Source of the DNA: Hyphomicrobiales bacterium
GTDB lineage: Bacteria; Pseudomonadota; Alphaproteobacteria; Rhizobiales; Aestuariivirgaceae
Assembly: GCA_025362535.1 (NCBI GenBank)
Contig: JANYGE010000089.1
Coordinates: 1 to 5,443, forward strand
Length of the DNA: 5,443 bases
Direction of reading: 5' to 3'
The translations under genes and the position numbers were made by a program. The notes beneath the pieces are model-generated. The model was not told the origin of the DNA, searched no databases, and saw only the letters and a program-made list of their open reading frames with translations. Positions 1-4,991 of this stretch are shown here, in pieces. The first letter of the stretch is position 1; each line of letters opens with the position of its first letter.

Positions 1-51
1 GACACCTTGTTAGATCTCCTTGACGAACTGACCGAAGGAAAACTGACTTAA
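1..51 (+). CDS. C-terminal end of an unidentified plus-strand gene (partial)
   Basis: The first frame is open from the window edge and reads DTLLDLLDELTEGKLT before a TAA at 49-51. The peptide is acidic, leucine-rich and probably helical, as a real protein C-terminus often is. Its stop overlaps the stop of the convergent hpaC in a shared TTAA, the same arrangement seen at the other convergent pair in this window, which supports it being a true gene end. Sixteen residues are too few to assign a family. A helical tail like this would fit a small regulator such as a MarR-type protein, but that is only a guess. Confidence 0.45.
   Translation, partial: DTLLDLLDELTEGKLT
48..51. other. Shared TTAA stop overlap of the left-edge gene and hpaC
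   Basis: The plus-strand TAA (49-51) of the partial gene and the hpaC TAA (48-50, minus strand) overlap in TTAA. This holds only if the left-edge frame is a true gene. Confidence 0.45.
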
Positions 52-560
52 CCGCCGAAACTCCCAGCCTGTGAAGGCACATGCACATAGTGTCGATCAA
101 AATAAAGCAGTGCACTGTCATCATTACGTTGTCGGATATCAATCACCCTCCCCACTAGAATATTGTGTGTTCCCACGCGGTGCATGTCCACTGTTTCACA
201 AGCGAAGGACACAATTGCTTCACGTAAAGAAGGCAATCCGGATTTCAGCAGATACCATTCTGCAGAAGCAAAGCGCGCACTCATATCAGATACAGCACCA
301 GCAAAATTTGCGGCCAGATCTTTGTGCTCGGAAGGCAGAACATTCACGCAAAACTGCTTGTTCTGCACAAATAAATCGGTCTGCGCTGATTTGGAATTCA
401 TGCAGACGATAAGCGTTGGCGGCTCATCGGTGACACTGCACATGGCCGTTGCGGTGAAGCCACCTCGACCCGCCGGACCATCAGTCGTTACCACATTCAC
501 CGGCGCACAAACCCGCGCCATGGCATTGCGGAATTCAGATTTTGAGACTTGCGGTTCCAC
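48..560 (-). CDS. hpaC: HpaC-like NAD(P)H:flavin reductase, 4-hydroxyphenylacetate 3-monooxygenase small component
   Basis: This 170-residue protein should be the cytosolic flavin reductase that supplies FADH2 to the HpaB oxygenase. It shows the flavin-reductase-like split-barrel pattern: FRNAMARVCAPVNVVTT at residues 10-26, GFTATAMCSVTDEPPTLIVC at about 34-53, and the late VGTHNILVGRV motif near residues 128-138, whose GTH is typical of the nicotinamide/flavin site. As I recall E. coli HpaC, length and motif order match. The start is a GTG at 558-560. It is preferred because the FRxAM motif then falls at the same distance from the N-terminus as in E. coli (Met at residue 14), and because GGAGG lies 11 nt upstream. 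The gene follows hpaB after 6 nt in the same reading frame and is probably co-transcribed with it. No lesion is visible in this gene. Confidence 0.93.
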   Translation of the reverse strand: MEPQVSKSEFRNAMARVCAPVNVVTTDGPAGRGGFTATAMCSVTDEPPTLIVCMNSKSAQTDLFVQNKQFCVNVLPSEHKDLAANFAGAVSDMSARFASAEWYLLKSGLPSLREAIVSFACETVDMHRVGTHNILVGRVIDIRQRNDDSALLYFDRHYVHVPSQAGSFGG

Positions 561-566
561 AGCTGT

Positions 567-1166
567 CTACGCCTCCGACTTCAGGCTTTCAGAGGGTGAA
601 CTTAAAGGTGGCAACCAAGTATCGCCCGTCCAACCATTTTCATCATAATCACTCATGCAGGTATCAACCAGCTCTTCCATCATCTTGAGGGTTCCTGTGC
701 GCTCAGCTCCTTTGAGAACCTGCAATCGAACATCTTCCGGAGCGCCGGCATAATTCAGCTCATAGAGAGCATGGCGACCCCCAAATTCCGTGCCCGTTGC
801 ATCCCACAAGAGTTTCATAATTTTAATGCGTTCAATATGCCCCATATCATTGGAACCACGCACATATTGCGCGAGATATTTGTTGATTTCGGGGTTCTTA
901 AAATCAGCGGCAGAAGAAGGCAAATAAATCAAACCAGATGCCACAACTTTCCGCACGGTCTCTATAACACGAGGATAGGCTTCAGACATAAAGGTGCGAT
1001 AACACAGCGCCGATTCCAAGTTTGGCAGAACAGCACCATTGGCCCAGGGGACTGGATTATGCGCCATGGCGTTGGAGAAACTCCAGAACATATGGCGAAG
1101 CGCAATGACCTCCCCAAGGGCAGCTTGATTGCCGCGGAACGCATCACCACCCGTTGCGCGCAAAGC
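567..1166 (-). pseudogene. hpaB: HpaB C-terminal segment (about 198 residues) downstream of the amber codon
   Basis: This segment is in the same frame as the upstream one and corresponds to codons 322-520. It holds strongly conserved family blocks: FRGNQAALGEVIALRHMFW just after the stop, SGLIYLPSS near codons 398-406, YVRGSN at 422-427 and GTEFGGRHALYE at 446-457. The only nearby initiation codon is a TTG (1161-1163), six bases past the TAG, with no good Shine-Dalgarno site. Re-initiation to give a split enzyme is therefore possible but weakly supported. The TTG codes for leucine in the ancestral protein (ALRATGG), so it is not a genuine gene start. The segment ends ESLKSEA with TAG at 567-569. 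Confidence 0.8.
572..576 (-). promoter_or_regulatory. Shine-Dalgarno site for hpaC
   Basis: GGAGG on the minus strand lies inside the last codons of hpaB, 11 nt before the GTG start of hpaC. It supports the GTG start and implies that hpaC is translated independently of, or coupled to, termination at the hpaB stop. Confidence 0.6.
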
Positions 1167-1169
1167 CTA
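1167..1169 (-). other. Premature TAG at hpaB codon 321
   Basis: On the minus strand the codons read CTC GCG TAG GCT TTG. The surrounding peptide aligns to the family without a gap, placing the TAG where E. coli HpaB has lysine in LLKKSLECTG. A single base change from AAG, CAG or GAG would create it. Confidence 0.9.
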
Positions 1170-2129
1170 CGCGAGTAAGCCTGCAAGAAAATCCATCTTC
1201 ACCGCAAGCCGGGTGCAGCCTTGGAACCAATAGCCATGCATGAAGCCTGAAGCCGGATGGAAAGATAAAATTTTCTGCGCATCACGCAGCACCAGCACAT
1301 CTTCCCAAGGCACGAACACATTATCAAGAACCAGGATAGCATCATTTTCGTCGAAACGTGATGATAGCGGATAGTCGAAGGGATGACCCACGGTGTTTGC
1401 CGTTTGCTCGTAGGACACCCGGCAGATCATTTTGATCCCAGGGGCATTCATCGGCACGATAAACATGACTGATAAGGAGGGATCCTCAGTAACAGTCGCT
1501 GAGCTTTGTGCAAGAAAGTTACAATGCGTGAGTGCGGCAGACGTGGCGACAACTTTAGCGCCCGACACATAAATGCAGGCATCAGTCTCTTTGGTGATAT
1601 GAACGAAAACATCCTTCACGGCATCGGCAGGCTTGTGCCGATCAATCGGTGGATTGACAATGGCATGGTTCATGAAAAGAACTGATTCTTGGGCGCGCTT
1701 ATGCCAAGCCAGAGCATTATCCTTGAACGGCCCATACCAATCTGCATTGGCACCAAGTGTATTCATCAAAGCAGCTTTGTAATCTGGCGTACGTCCCATC
1801 CAGCCATAACTCATACGTGACCAATCGGCGATGGCACCCTGCTGGGCCACCAATTCAGCCGATGACTTTGCCACCCGAAAGAATTTATGGGTGTATCCGC
1901 CTGGACCTGTGCTGGTTTCGATTGTGAGCTTCGCTTTGGCTTTTTCATCATACAATGCATCATAGAGTCGAGCGATGGACCGCGCGGAGTTGCGCATGGC
2001 CGGATGTGTTGTGACATCCTTGATGCGCTCGCCATTGATAAACACGGCCCGGCCATCACGCAGGCTTTCAAGATACTCGGCTCCACTAAACGGCCGCTTC
2101 TTGTCGCTACGATAATCATCTGGGCGCAT
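1167..2129 (-). CDS. hpaB: HpaB N-terminal segment (320 residues) ending at the amber codon
   Basis: This is the part that would be made if the TAG terminates translation. It starts at ATG (2127-2129), with GGAG 8 nt upstream, and begins MRPDDYRSDKKRPFSG like the family. It carries the substrate-site residues R113, Y117 (SYGWMGRTPDYKA) and H155 (FMNHAIVNPPIDRH), at the same numbers as the E. coli enzyme. It also has the KETDACIYVSGAKVVAT and YPLSSRFDENDAI blocks of the middle beta domain, and the VPWEDVLVLRD stretch before the C-terminal helical domain. It lacks about 200 C-terminal residues that form the helical core for oligomerisation and part of the flavin site in the HpaB fold. From family knowledge I expect it to be inactive alone. 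Confidence 0.85.
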   Translation of the reverse strand: MRPDDYRSDKKRPFSGAEYLESLRDGRAVFINGERIKDVTTHPAMRNSARSIARLYDALYDEKAKAKLTIETSTGPGGYTHKFFRVAKSSAELVAQQGAIADWSRMSYGWMGRTPDYKAALMNTLGANADWYGPFKDNALAWHKRAQESVLFMNHAIVNPPIDRHKPADAVKDVFVHITKETDACIYVSGAKVVATSAALTHCNFLAQSSATVTEDPSLSVMFIVPMNAPGIKMICRVSYEQTANTVGHPFDYPLSSRFDENDAILVLDNVFVPWEDVLVLRDAQKILSFHPASGFMHGYWFQGCTRLAVKMDFLAGLLA

Positions 2130-2137
2130 GAAATATT

Positions 2138-2141
2138 CTCC
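2138..2141 (-). promoter_or_regulatory. Shine-Dalgarno site for hpaB
   Basis: GGAG on the minus strand lies 8 nt before the hpaB ATG. Spacing and sequence are good, and no other start in the frame is better placed. Confidence 0.65.
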
Positions 2142-2153
2142 AATTTCGTTTAC

Positions 2154-2181
2154 ATGTTAATCTTTAGGGTTAGAAAGTGAA
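2154..2181 (-). promoter_or_regulatory. Candidate hpaBC promoter
   Basis: On the minus strand TTCACT (2176-2181) and TAACAT (2154-2159) are separated by 16 bp. Each matches four of six consensus bases. Transcription would begin near 2147, leaving a short leader that still contains the hpaB Shine-Dalgarno site. The -35 hexamer lies in one arm of the 2176-2194 palindrome. The weak match fits a promoter that needs an activator. This was assigned by eye only. Confidence 0.35.
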
Positions 2182-2194
2182 TTGACAATTCACT
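2176..2194. promoter_or_regulatory. Perfect 19-bp palindrome, probable operator between hpaB and the araC-type gene
   Basis: AGTGAATTGACAATTCACT has two perfect 9-bp arms around a single central base. It sits in the middle of the 92-bp divergent intergenic region and overlaps the candidate -35 elements in both directions. The symmetry suits a homodimeric repressor or activator of the MarR, TetR or GntR type. AraC-family proteins usually bind direct repeats. It is not followed by a T-run and is too close to both starts to be a terminator. The identity of the binding protein is unknown. Confidence 0.65.
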
Positions 2195-2211
2195 GAAATC
2201 GATTGTACTTT
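2182..2211 (+). promoter_or_regulatory. Candidate promoter of the AraC-family regulator gene
   Basis: A perfect TTGACA (2182-2187), nested inside the palindrome, is followed after 18 bp by TACTTT (2206-2211), a three-of-six -10 match. Transcription would start around 2218, only a few bases before the ATG at 2222, so the mRNA would be almost leaderless. This agrees with the lack of any Shine-Dalgarno sequence before that ATG. It was called by eye. Confidence 0.4.
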
Positions 2212-2221
2212 TTCGCTCCGC

Positions 2222-3082
2222 ATGACCAAACAGAACATCCCAGATTACTTTGTTTATGGTGAACCAACCCGGTCTCTCGATGTCGGGTTTCTGCATGTTG
2301 AACTGGTTTCAACACGGAAAAACCTGCATCGCGGAGAAGTGGCGGCACACAAACACCCACAAATGGCCCAGATCACCTATTGGATAAAGGGAGGCGGCAC
2401 CTATCACATTGAAGATTCATCTTGGAGATTTTCGGCACCAGCGATTAGCTTCATTCCCAGTGAAGTGGTGCATGGGTTTTCAGTAAGCGACTCATCCGAT
2501 GCTATTGTGGTGTCAATTGCCAATGATGCAGTTGTGACAATCATGGGGTCACAAGATAGGTTTTTACCAAAGCCAGTTTTTTTGAATGAAATAGGCACAA
2601 AGCAAGAGTGGCAGAACATGGGAACTGTCATGTCTTTGCTGCAGCGCGAGCATCAAGCCCAATATGCCTATCGACAAGAAGCGATGATACGTCTCGTCGG
2701 AGTGATTTTGACCTATATTGCGCGGCACAATCTCACTTCAACAAATGACAAAATGTCCTCTCGTTTCCCTTTAGCGCAACGTCTGCAGCAATTGGTGAAT
2801 GCACATTTTCGTGAAAATTGGACAATAGAACATTATGCGCAAGAGCTGAACACAACCTATCATCTGCTCGATAAGGCCGCACAAAACACTTTTGGCAAAC
2901 CCGTAAAAAAAGTCGTTCTGCAGCGACGCCTTTTAGAAGCGAAGCGGTTGTTGCAATTCACCATCCGGTCTTCAGAAGATATTTCCCATGAACTGGGCTT
3001 TAAAGATCCGGCGTATTTCAATCGCGAATTCAAGAAAAAAACGGGCGAAGCACCGGGGGCATGGCGCAGGCAACGGGGTTAA
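2222..3082 (+). CDS. AraC/XylS-family transcriptional regulator with N-terminal cupin domain (HpaA/PobR-like)
   Basis: This 286-residue protein is a probable cytosolic transcription activator. Residues 25-105 look like an AraC-type cupin effector domain: AHKHPQMAQITYWIKGGGTYHI at 42-63, then FIPSEVVHGFSV at 77-88. Residues 185-286 form the double helix-turn-helix domain. Its second HTH, ISHELGFKDPAYFNREFKKKTGEAPGAWR (254-282), is canonical; the first (about 201-224, TIEHYAQELNTTYHLLDKAAQ) is more divergent. This build resembles the HpaA and AraC-type PobR regulators that respond to 4-hydroxyphenylacetate or 4-hydroxybenzoate. Divergent placement 92 bp from hpaB suggests it controls hpaBC, with a hydroxylated aromatic acid as effector; that is inference. 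The ATG at 2222 has no Shine-Dalgarno site. Its TAA overlaps the convergent phosphatase gene in TTAA. No symbol is given because the effector is unproven. Confidence 0.9.
   Translation: MTKQNIPDYFVYGEPTRSLDVGFLHVELVSTRKNLHRGEVAAHKHPQMAQITYWIKGGGTYHIEDSSWRFSAPAISFIPSEVVHGFSVSDSSDAIVVSIANDAVVTIMGSQDRFLPKPVFLNEIGTKQEWQNMGTVMSLLQREHQAQYAYRQEAMIRLVGVILTYIARHNLTSTNDKMSSRFPLAQRLQQLVNAHFRENWTIEHYAQELNTTYHLLDKAAQNTFGKPVKKVVLQRRLLEAKRLLQFTIRSSEDISHELGFKDPAYFNREFKKKTGEAPGAWRRQRG
3079..3082. other. Shared TTAA stop overlap of convergent araC-type and PP2C genes
   Basis: The plus-strand stop TAA (3080-3082) and the minus-strand stop TAA (3079-3081) are read from the same self-complementary TTAA. There is no room for an intergenic terminator, so any transcription stop signal must lie inside one of the two coding regions. 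I saw no obvious hairpin with a T-run there. Confidence 0.8.
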
Positions 3083-3930
3083 GTTCGCAGCACCAGCGCG
3101 GTTGCGTCATCGGCGGGCTTAAATCTTTCGAACTCTATGCAGTCAGGATCTGCGTGTTCGGTATCGCGTATTTCTCGTAACACGTCTTCAACACCATGAT
3201 CGCACAAACATTTTGAAAGCAACTGTTGATCGGAGAAAAGTCTGTAGTGATCAACAGCGCGGTAGAAGCCATCGGTGCAGATCATTATAGCATCGGATGA
3301 ACCCAGCTCGCTAAACTCAGCGTGCTGAAGGGTGGCCATGCCTACTTCCAAAATGCCGTAGCCGCCAGGGGTATTTCGCGTTTTACGCGCAGCAATCAGC
3401 TGCGGGCGAAATTCGGCCAGTAATGCCTTAATATCTGTAACCCCTTCGGTTCGACGTTTTTTCGCGGCCTGTGAGAGCCAGGCATCAAAATTATTATTTG
3501 GGGATTCGACCAACCGTATTTTTAATTCGTCTGCGAACATGGCAAACAGGCAAGAGTCGCCCAATCGCAAAGCCCGCCACCGCCCCCGATAATTCTTGAC
3601 TAAAGTGAGACATGCAGCCGGCGGATCATAATCGATTGGAAGATTGAGTGTTGGGGCAATCTCATTCCATTCAGTCACAAGCCGTTGCACCAATTGCAGG
3701 AGAATGTCTTTGAGTGAAAGAGTGGTAGCCGCCAAAACGTGCAGATGTTGGTTAGCCCGTGCCACCAACCAAGCGGCATCACTGCCACCGGGCAAATAAT
3801 TTCGGTTATTGATGCCTGTCACACCATCAAAAATCCATGCGGCAGAAATCTGATCGCCAGTGCCTACAAAACCAAGACCATCTTCATTCACCGCCCCACT
3901 GCCAGCACTAATAGCACTGATGAGCTTCAA
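3079..3930 (-). CDS. PP2C-family protein Ser/Thr phosphatase
   Basis: This 283-residue soluble protein has PP2C metal-site motifs in order: VNED (14-17), WIFDGVTG with D35-G36, LRLGDS (121-126), ICTDGFYRAVD with D220 (217-227), and KPADDATALVL (271-281), where the usual terminal DN is DD. These support a metal-dependent phosphoprotein phosphatase. There is no transmembrane segment or extra sensor domain; the insertion at about 134-190 looks like a flap region. The start is TTG at 3928-3930, overlapping the TGA of the upstream oxidoreductase as TTGA. It is supported by GAGG 10 nt upstream and by the correct distance to the NED motif. An in-frame GTG (V14) would cut into that motif. Its position last in a sugar operon suggests co-expression, but the substrate is unknown, and no partner kinase is in the window. 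Confidence 0.85.
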   Translation of the reverse strand: MKLISAISAGSGAVNEDGLGFVGTGDQISAAWIFDGVTGINNRNYLPGGSDAAWLVARANQHLHVLAATTLSLKDILLQLVQRLVTEWNEIAPTLNLPIDYDPPAACLTLVKNYRGRWRALRLGDSCLFAMFADELKIRLVESPNNNFDAWLSQAAKKRRTEGVTDIKALLAEFRPQLIAARKTRNTPGGYGILEVGMATLQHAEFSELGSSDAIMICTDGFYRAVDHYRLFSDQQLLSKCLCDHGVEDVLREIRDTEHADPDCIEFERFKPADDATALVLRT

Positions 3931-4991
3931 AGCTTGACAACCTCGCCCGTACGAACACTTTCATCTGCGGCCAACACAATGCGCAGCGAATTAATCCCAT
4001 CGCGAACATGGTCATCCATGTTGCGATCATTGAGAATTGCGTCGAGGAACATCTCTTGCTCACGGTTACAAAGCTCTTGGTGGCCCGGCTCATCATCCAT
4101 GAGAAGGGTATCATCGGGCTTTGTGAATGTTCCATCGGCTTTAAGGGCAGCATGATGGACGCGCAGGGCATTGGTTTTGGTATGGCTGTCAACATCAGAT
4201 GAACCTGTTTTGGATTCATCCATGGCGATTGAAACTGAGCCTTTTGGTCCGATCATATCTTTAACGAAAAAGGCGGTCTCACTCATCATCGGGCCCCAGC
4301 CCGCTTCATACCAACCCACCGAGCCATCATCAAAGCTCACATGCAGATGGCCATAATTATACATGGTATCTGACACTTCACTCGTAAGCCTTGCGCCCAC
4401 GGCATGAACACGCAAAGGCTTGGCACCCGTCACTTGGCACATCACGTCGACATAGTGAACGCCGCAATCGACAATCGGGCTGATCGAATTCATCAACTGC
4501 TTATGCACTTGCCATTGCGCACCAGAACTTTGTTGGTTGAGGTTCATGCGCATGACGAGCGGCTTTCCCAGCGTGCGCCCAACTTCGACAAATTTTATCC
4601 ATGATGGATGAACACGGAGAATATAGCCGATCACCAGTTTCTTGCCCTTAGCTTTGGCGAGAGCTGCGATTGTCTCAGCCTCAGAGACCGAATCTGCCAA
4701 TGGCTTTTCAATGAACACATGGGCACCTGCTTCGAAAGCCATGCGCGCATAGGCAGCATGCGTGTCAGGCCAAGTGTTGATCGATACGGCATCAGGTTTT
4801 AAAACTTTAAGTGATTCCGCATAATCCGAAAACAGCGCAGCACTGGGAAACTCGACTGCAATATCTTTACGCTCTTCTATGCCCCGGCTGCACAGACCGG
4901 CAATTTCAAACCCAGCTATTGCCTTATAAGCTCTTGCATGGCTCAGGCCCATATTGCCCAATCCTACTACAAGCACACGAATTTTTTTCAT
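3927..4991 (-). CDS. Gfo/Idh/MocA-family NAD(P)-dependent sugar oxidoreductase
   Basis: This 354-residue cytosolic dehydrogenase should oxidise or reduce a sugar or cyclitol hydroxyl. The N-terminal Rossmann fold shows VVGLGNMGLSHARAY (G10, G12, G15). Other family signatures are INTWPDTHAAYA (71-82), the EKP motif (95-97) whose lysine is catalytic in the family, and DCGVHYVDV (175-183) with the catalytic histidine at 179. The exact substrate cannot be read from the sequence. The ATG at 4989-4991 is chosen because it overlaps the nagA TGA as ATGA and begins MKKIRVLVVG directly at the nucleotide fold. A GTG at 5004-5006 would add MGGWS only. Its TGA overlaps the TTG start of the phosphatase gene. 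Coupling to nagA suggests a role in amino-sugar catabolism. Confidence 0.92.
   Translation of the reverse strand: MKKIRVLVVGLGNMGLSHARAYKAIAGFEIAGLCSRGIEERKDIAVEFPSAALFSDYAESLKVLKPDAVSINTWPDTHAAYARMAFEAGAHVFIEKPLADSVSEAETIAALAKAKGKKLVIGYILRVHPSWIKFVEVGRTLGKPLVMRMNLNQQSSGAQWQVHKQLMNSISPIVDCGVHYVDVMCQVTGAKPLRVHAVGARLTSEVSDTMYNYGHLHVSFDDGSVGWYEAGWGPMMSETAFFVKDMIGPKGSVSIAMDESKTGSSDVDSHTKTNALRVHHAALKADGTFTKPDDTLLMDDEPGHQELCNREQEMFLDAILNDRNMDDHVRDGINSLRIVLAADESVRTGEVVKL
3941..3944 (-). promoter_or_regulatory. Shine-Dalgarno site for the PP2C gene
   Basis: GAGG on the minus strand lies within the final codons of the oxidoreductase gene, 10 nt before the TTG start. It is the main sequence support, with the TTGA overlap, for that rare start codon. 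Confidence 0.5.

Larger units (their letters stand above)
567..2129 (-). pseudogene. hpaB: hpaB, 4-hydroxyphenylacetate 3-monooxygenase oxygenase component, interrupted by an in-frame amber codon
   Basis: Across the interruption the frame has 520 codons plus TAG, the same length as E. coli HpaB (520 aa), which it matches closely from end to end as recalled. HpaB uses FADH2 from HpaC to ortho-hydroxylate 4-hydroxyphenylacetate to homoprotocatechuate (3,4-dihydroxyphenylacetate) in the cytosol. Codon 321 is TAG (1167-1169), and the frame on both sides of it is the same, so there is no indel. Around the stop the protein reads KMDFLAGLLA*ALRATGGDAFRG. E. coli has lysine at the stop position, and AAG to TAG is one substitution. 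Conservation is high on both sides and no second lesion is seen. Either the mutation is recent, the base is miscalled, or the stop is read through. No genes of the downstream homoprotocatechuate meta-cleavage pathway are in the window. Confidence 0.88.

Noticed and set aside
163..648. Long open frame antisense to hpaC and the hpaB end (161 codons)
   Set aside because: It lies opposite well-supported flavin reductase coding sequence, lacks a recognisable family or ribosome site, and is a codon-usage shadow.
1161..1163. TTG as a true start of a separate HpaB C-terminal protein
   Set aside because: The TTG is the leucine of the conserved ALRATG stretch inside the HpaB fold, and there is no convincing Shine-Dalgarno sequence. 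Re-initiation remains possible but is not a reason to call an independent gene.
1167..1169. Pyrrolysine or another programmed amber recoding at the hpaB TAG
   Set aside because: The HpaB family does not use pyrrolysine, the site aligns to a lysine in E. coli that is not one of the substrate-site residues, and no recoding element is visible nearby.
1164..1172. Frameshift as the cause of the hpaB interruption
   Set aside because: The frame before and after the TAG is identical and the alignment to the family needs no gap, so a substitution explains it.
771..1178. Plus-strand open frame of 135 codons opposite the 3' half of hpaB
   Set aside because: The minus strand carries conserved HpaB blocks throughout. 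The plus-strand peptide has no recognisable motif.
2197..2204. AATCGATT 8-bp palindrome near the regulator promoter
   Set aside because: It is short, AT-rich and likely by chance next to the much stronger 19-bp palindrome. I found no reason to call it a site.
3739..4155. Plus-strand open frame spanning the PP2C-oxidoreductase junction
   Set aside because: It runs opposite two genes with intact catalytic motifs, and its low-complexity Ser/Arg-rich translation is typical of an antisense shadow.
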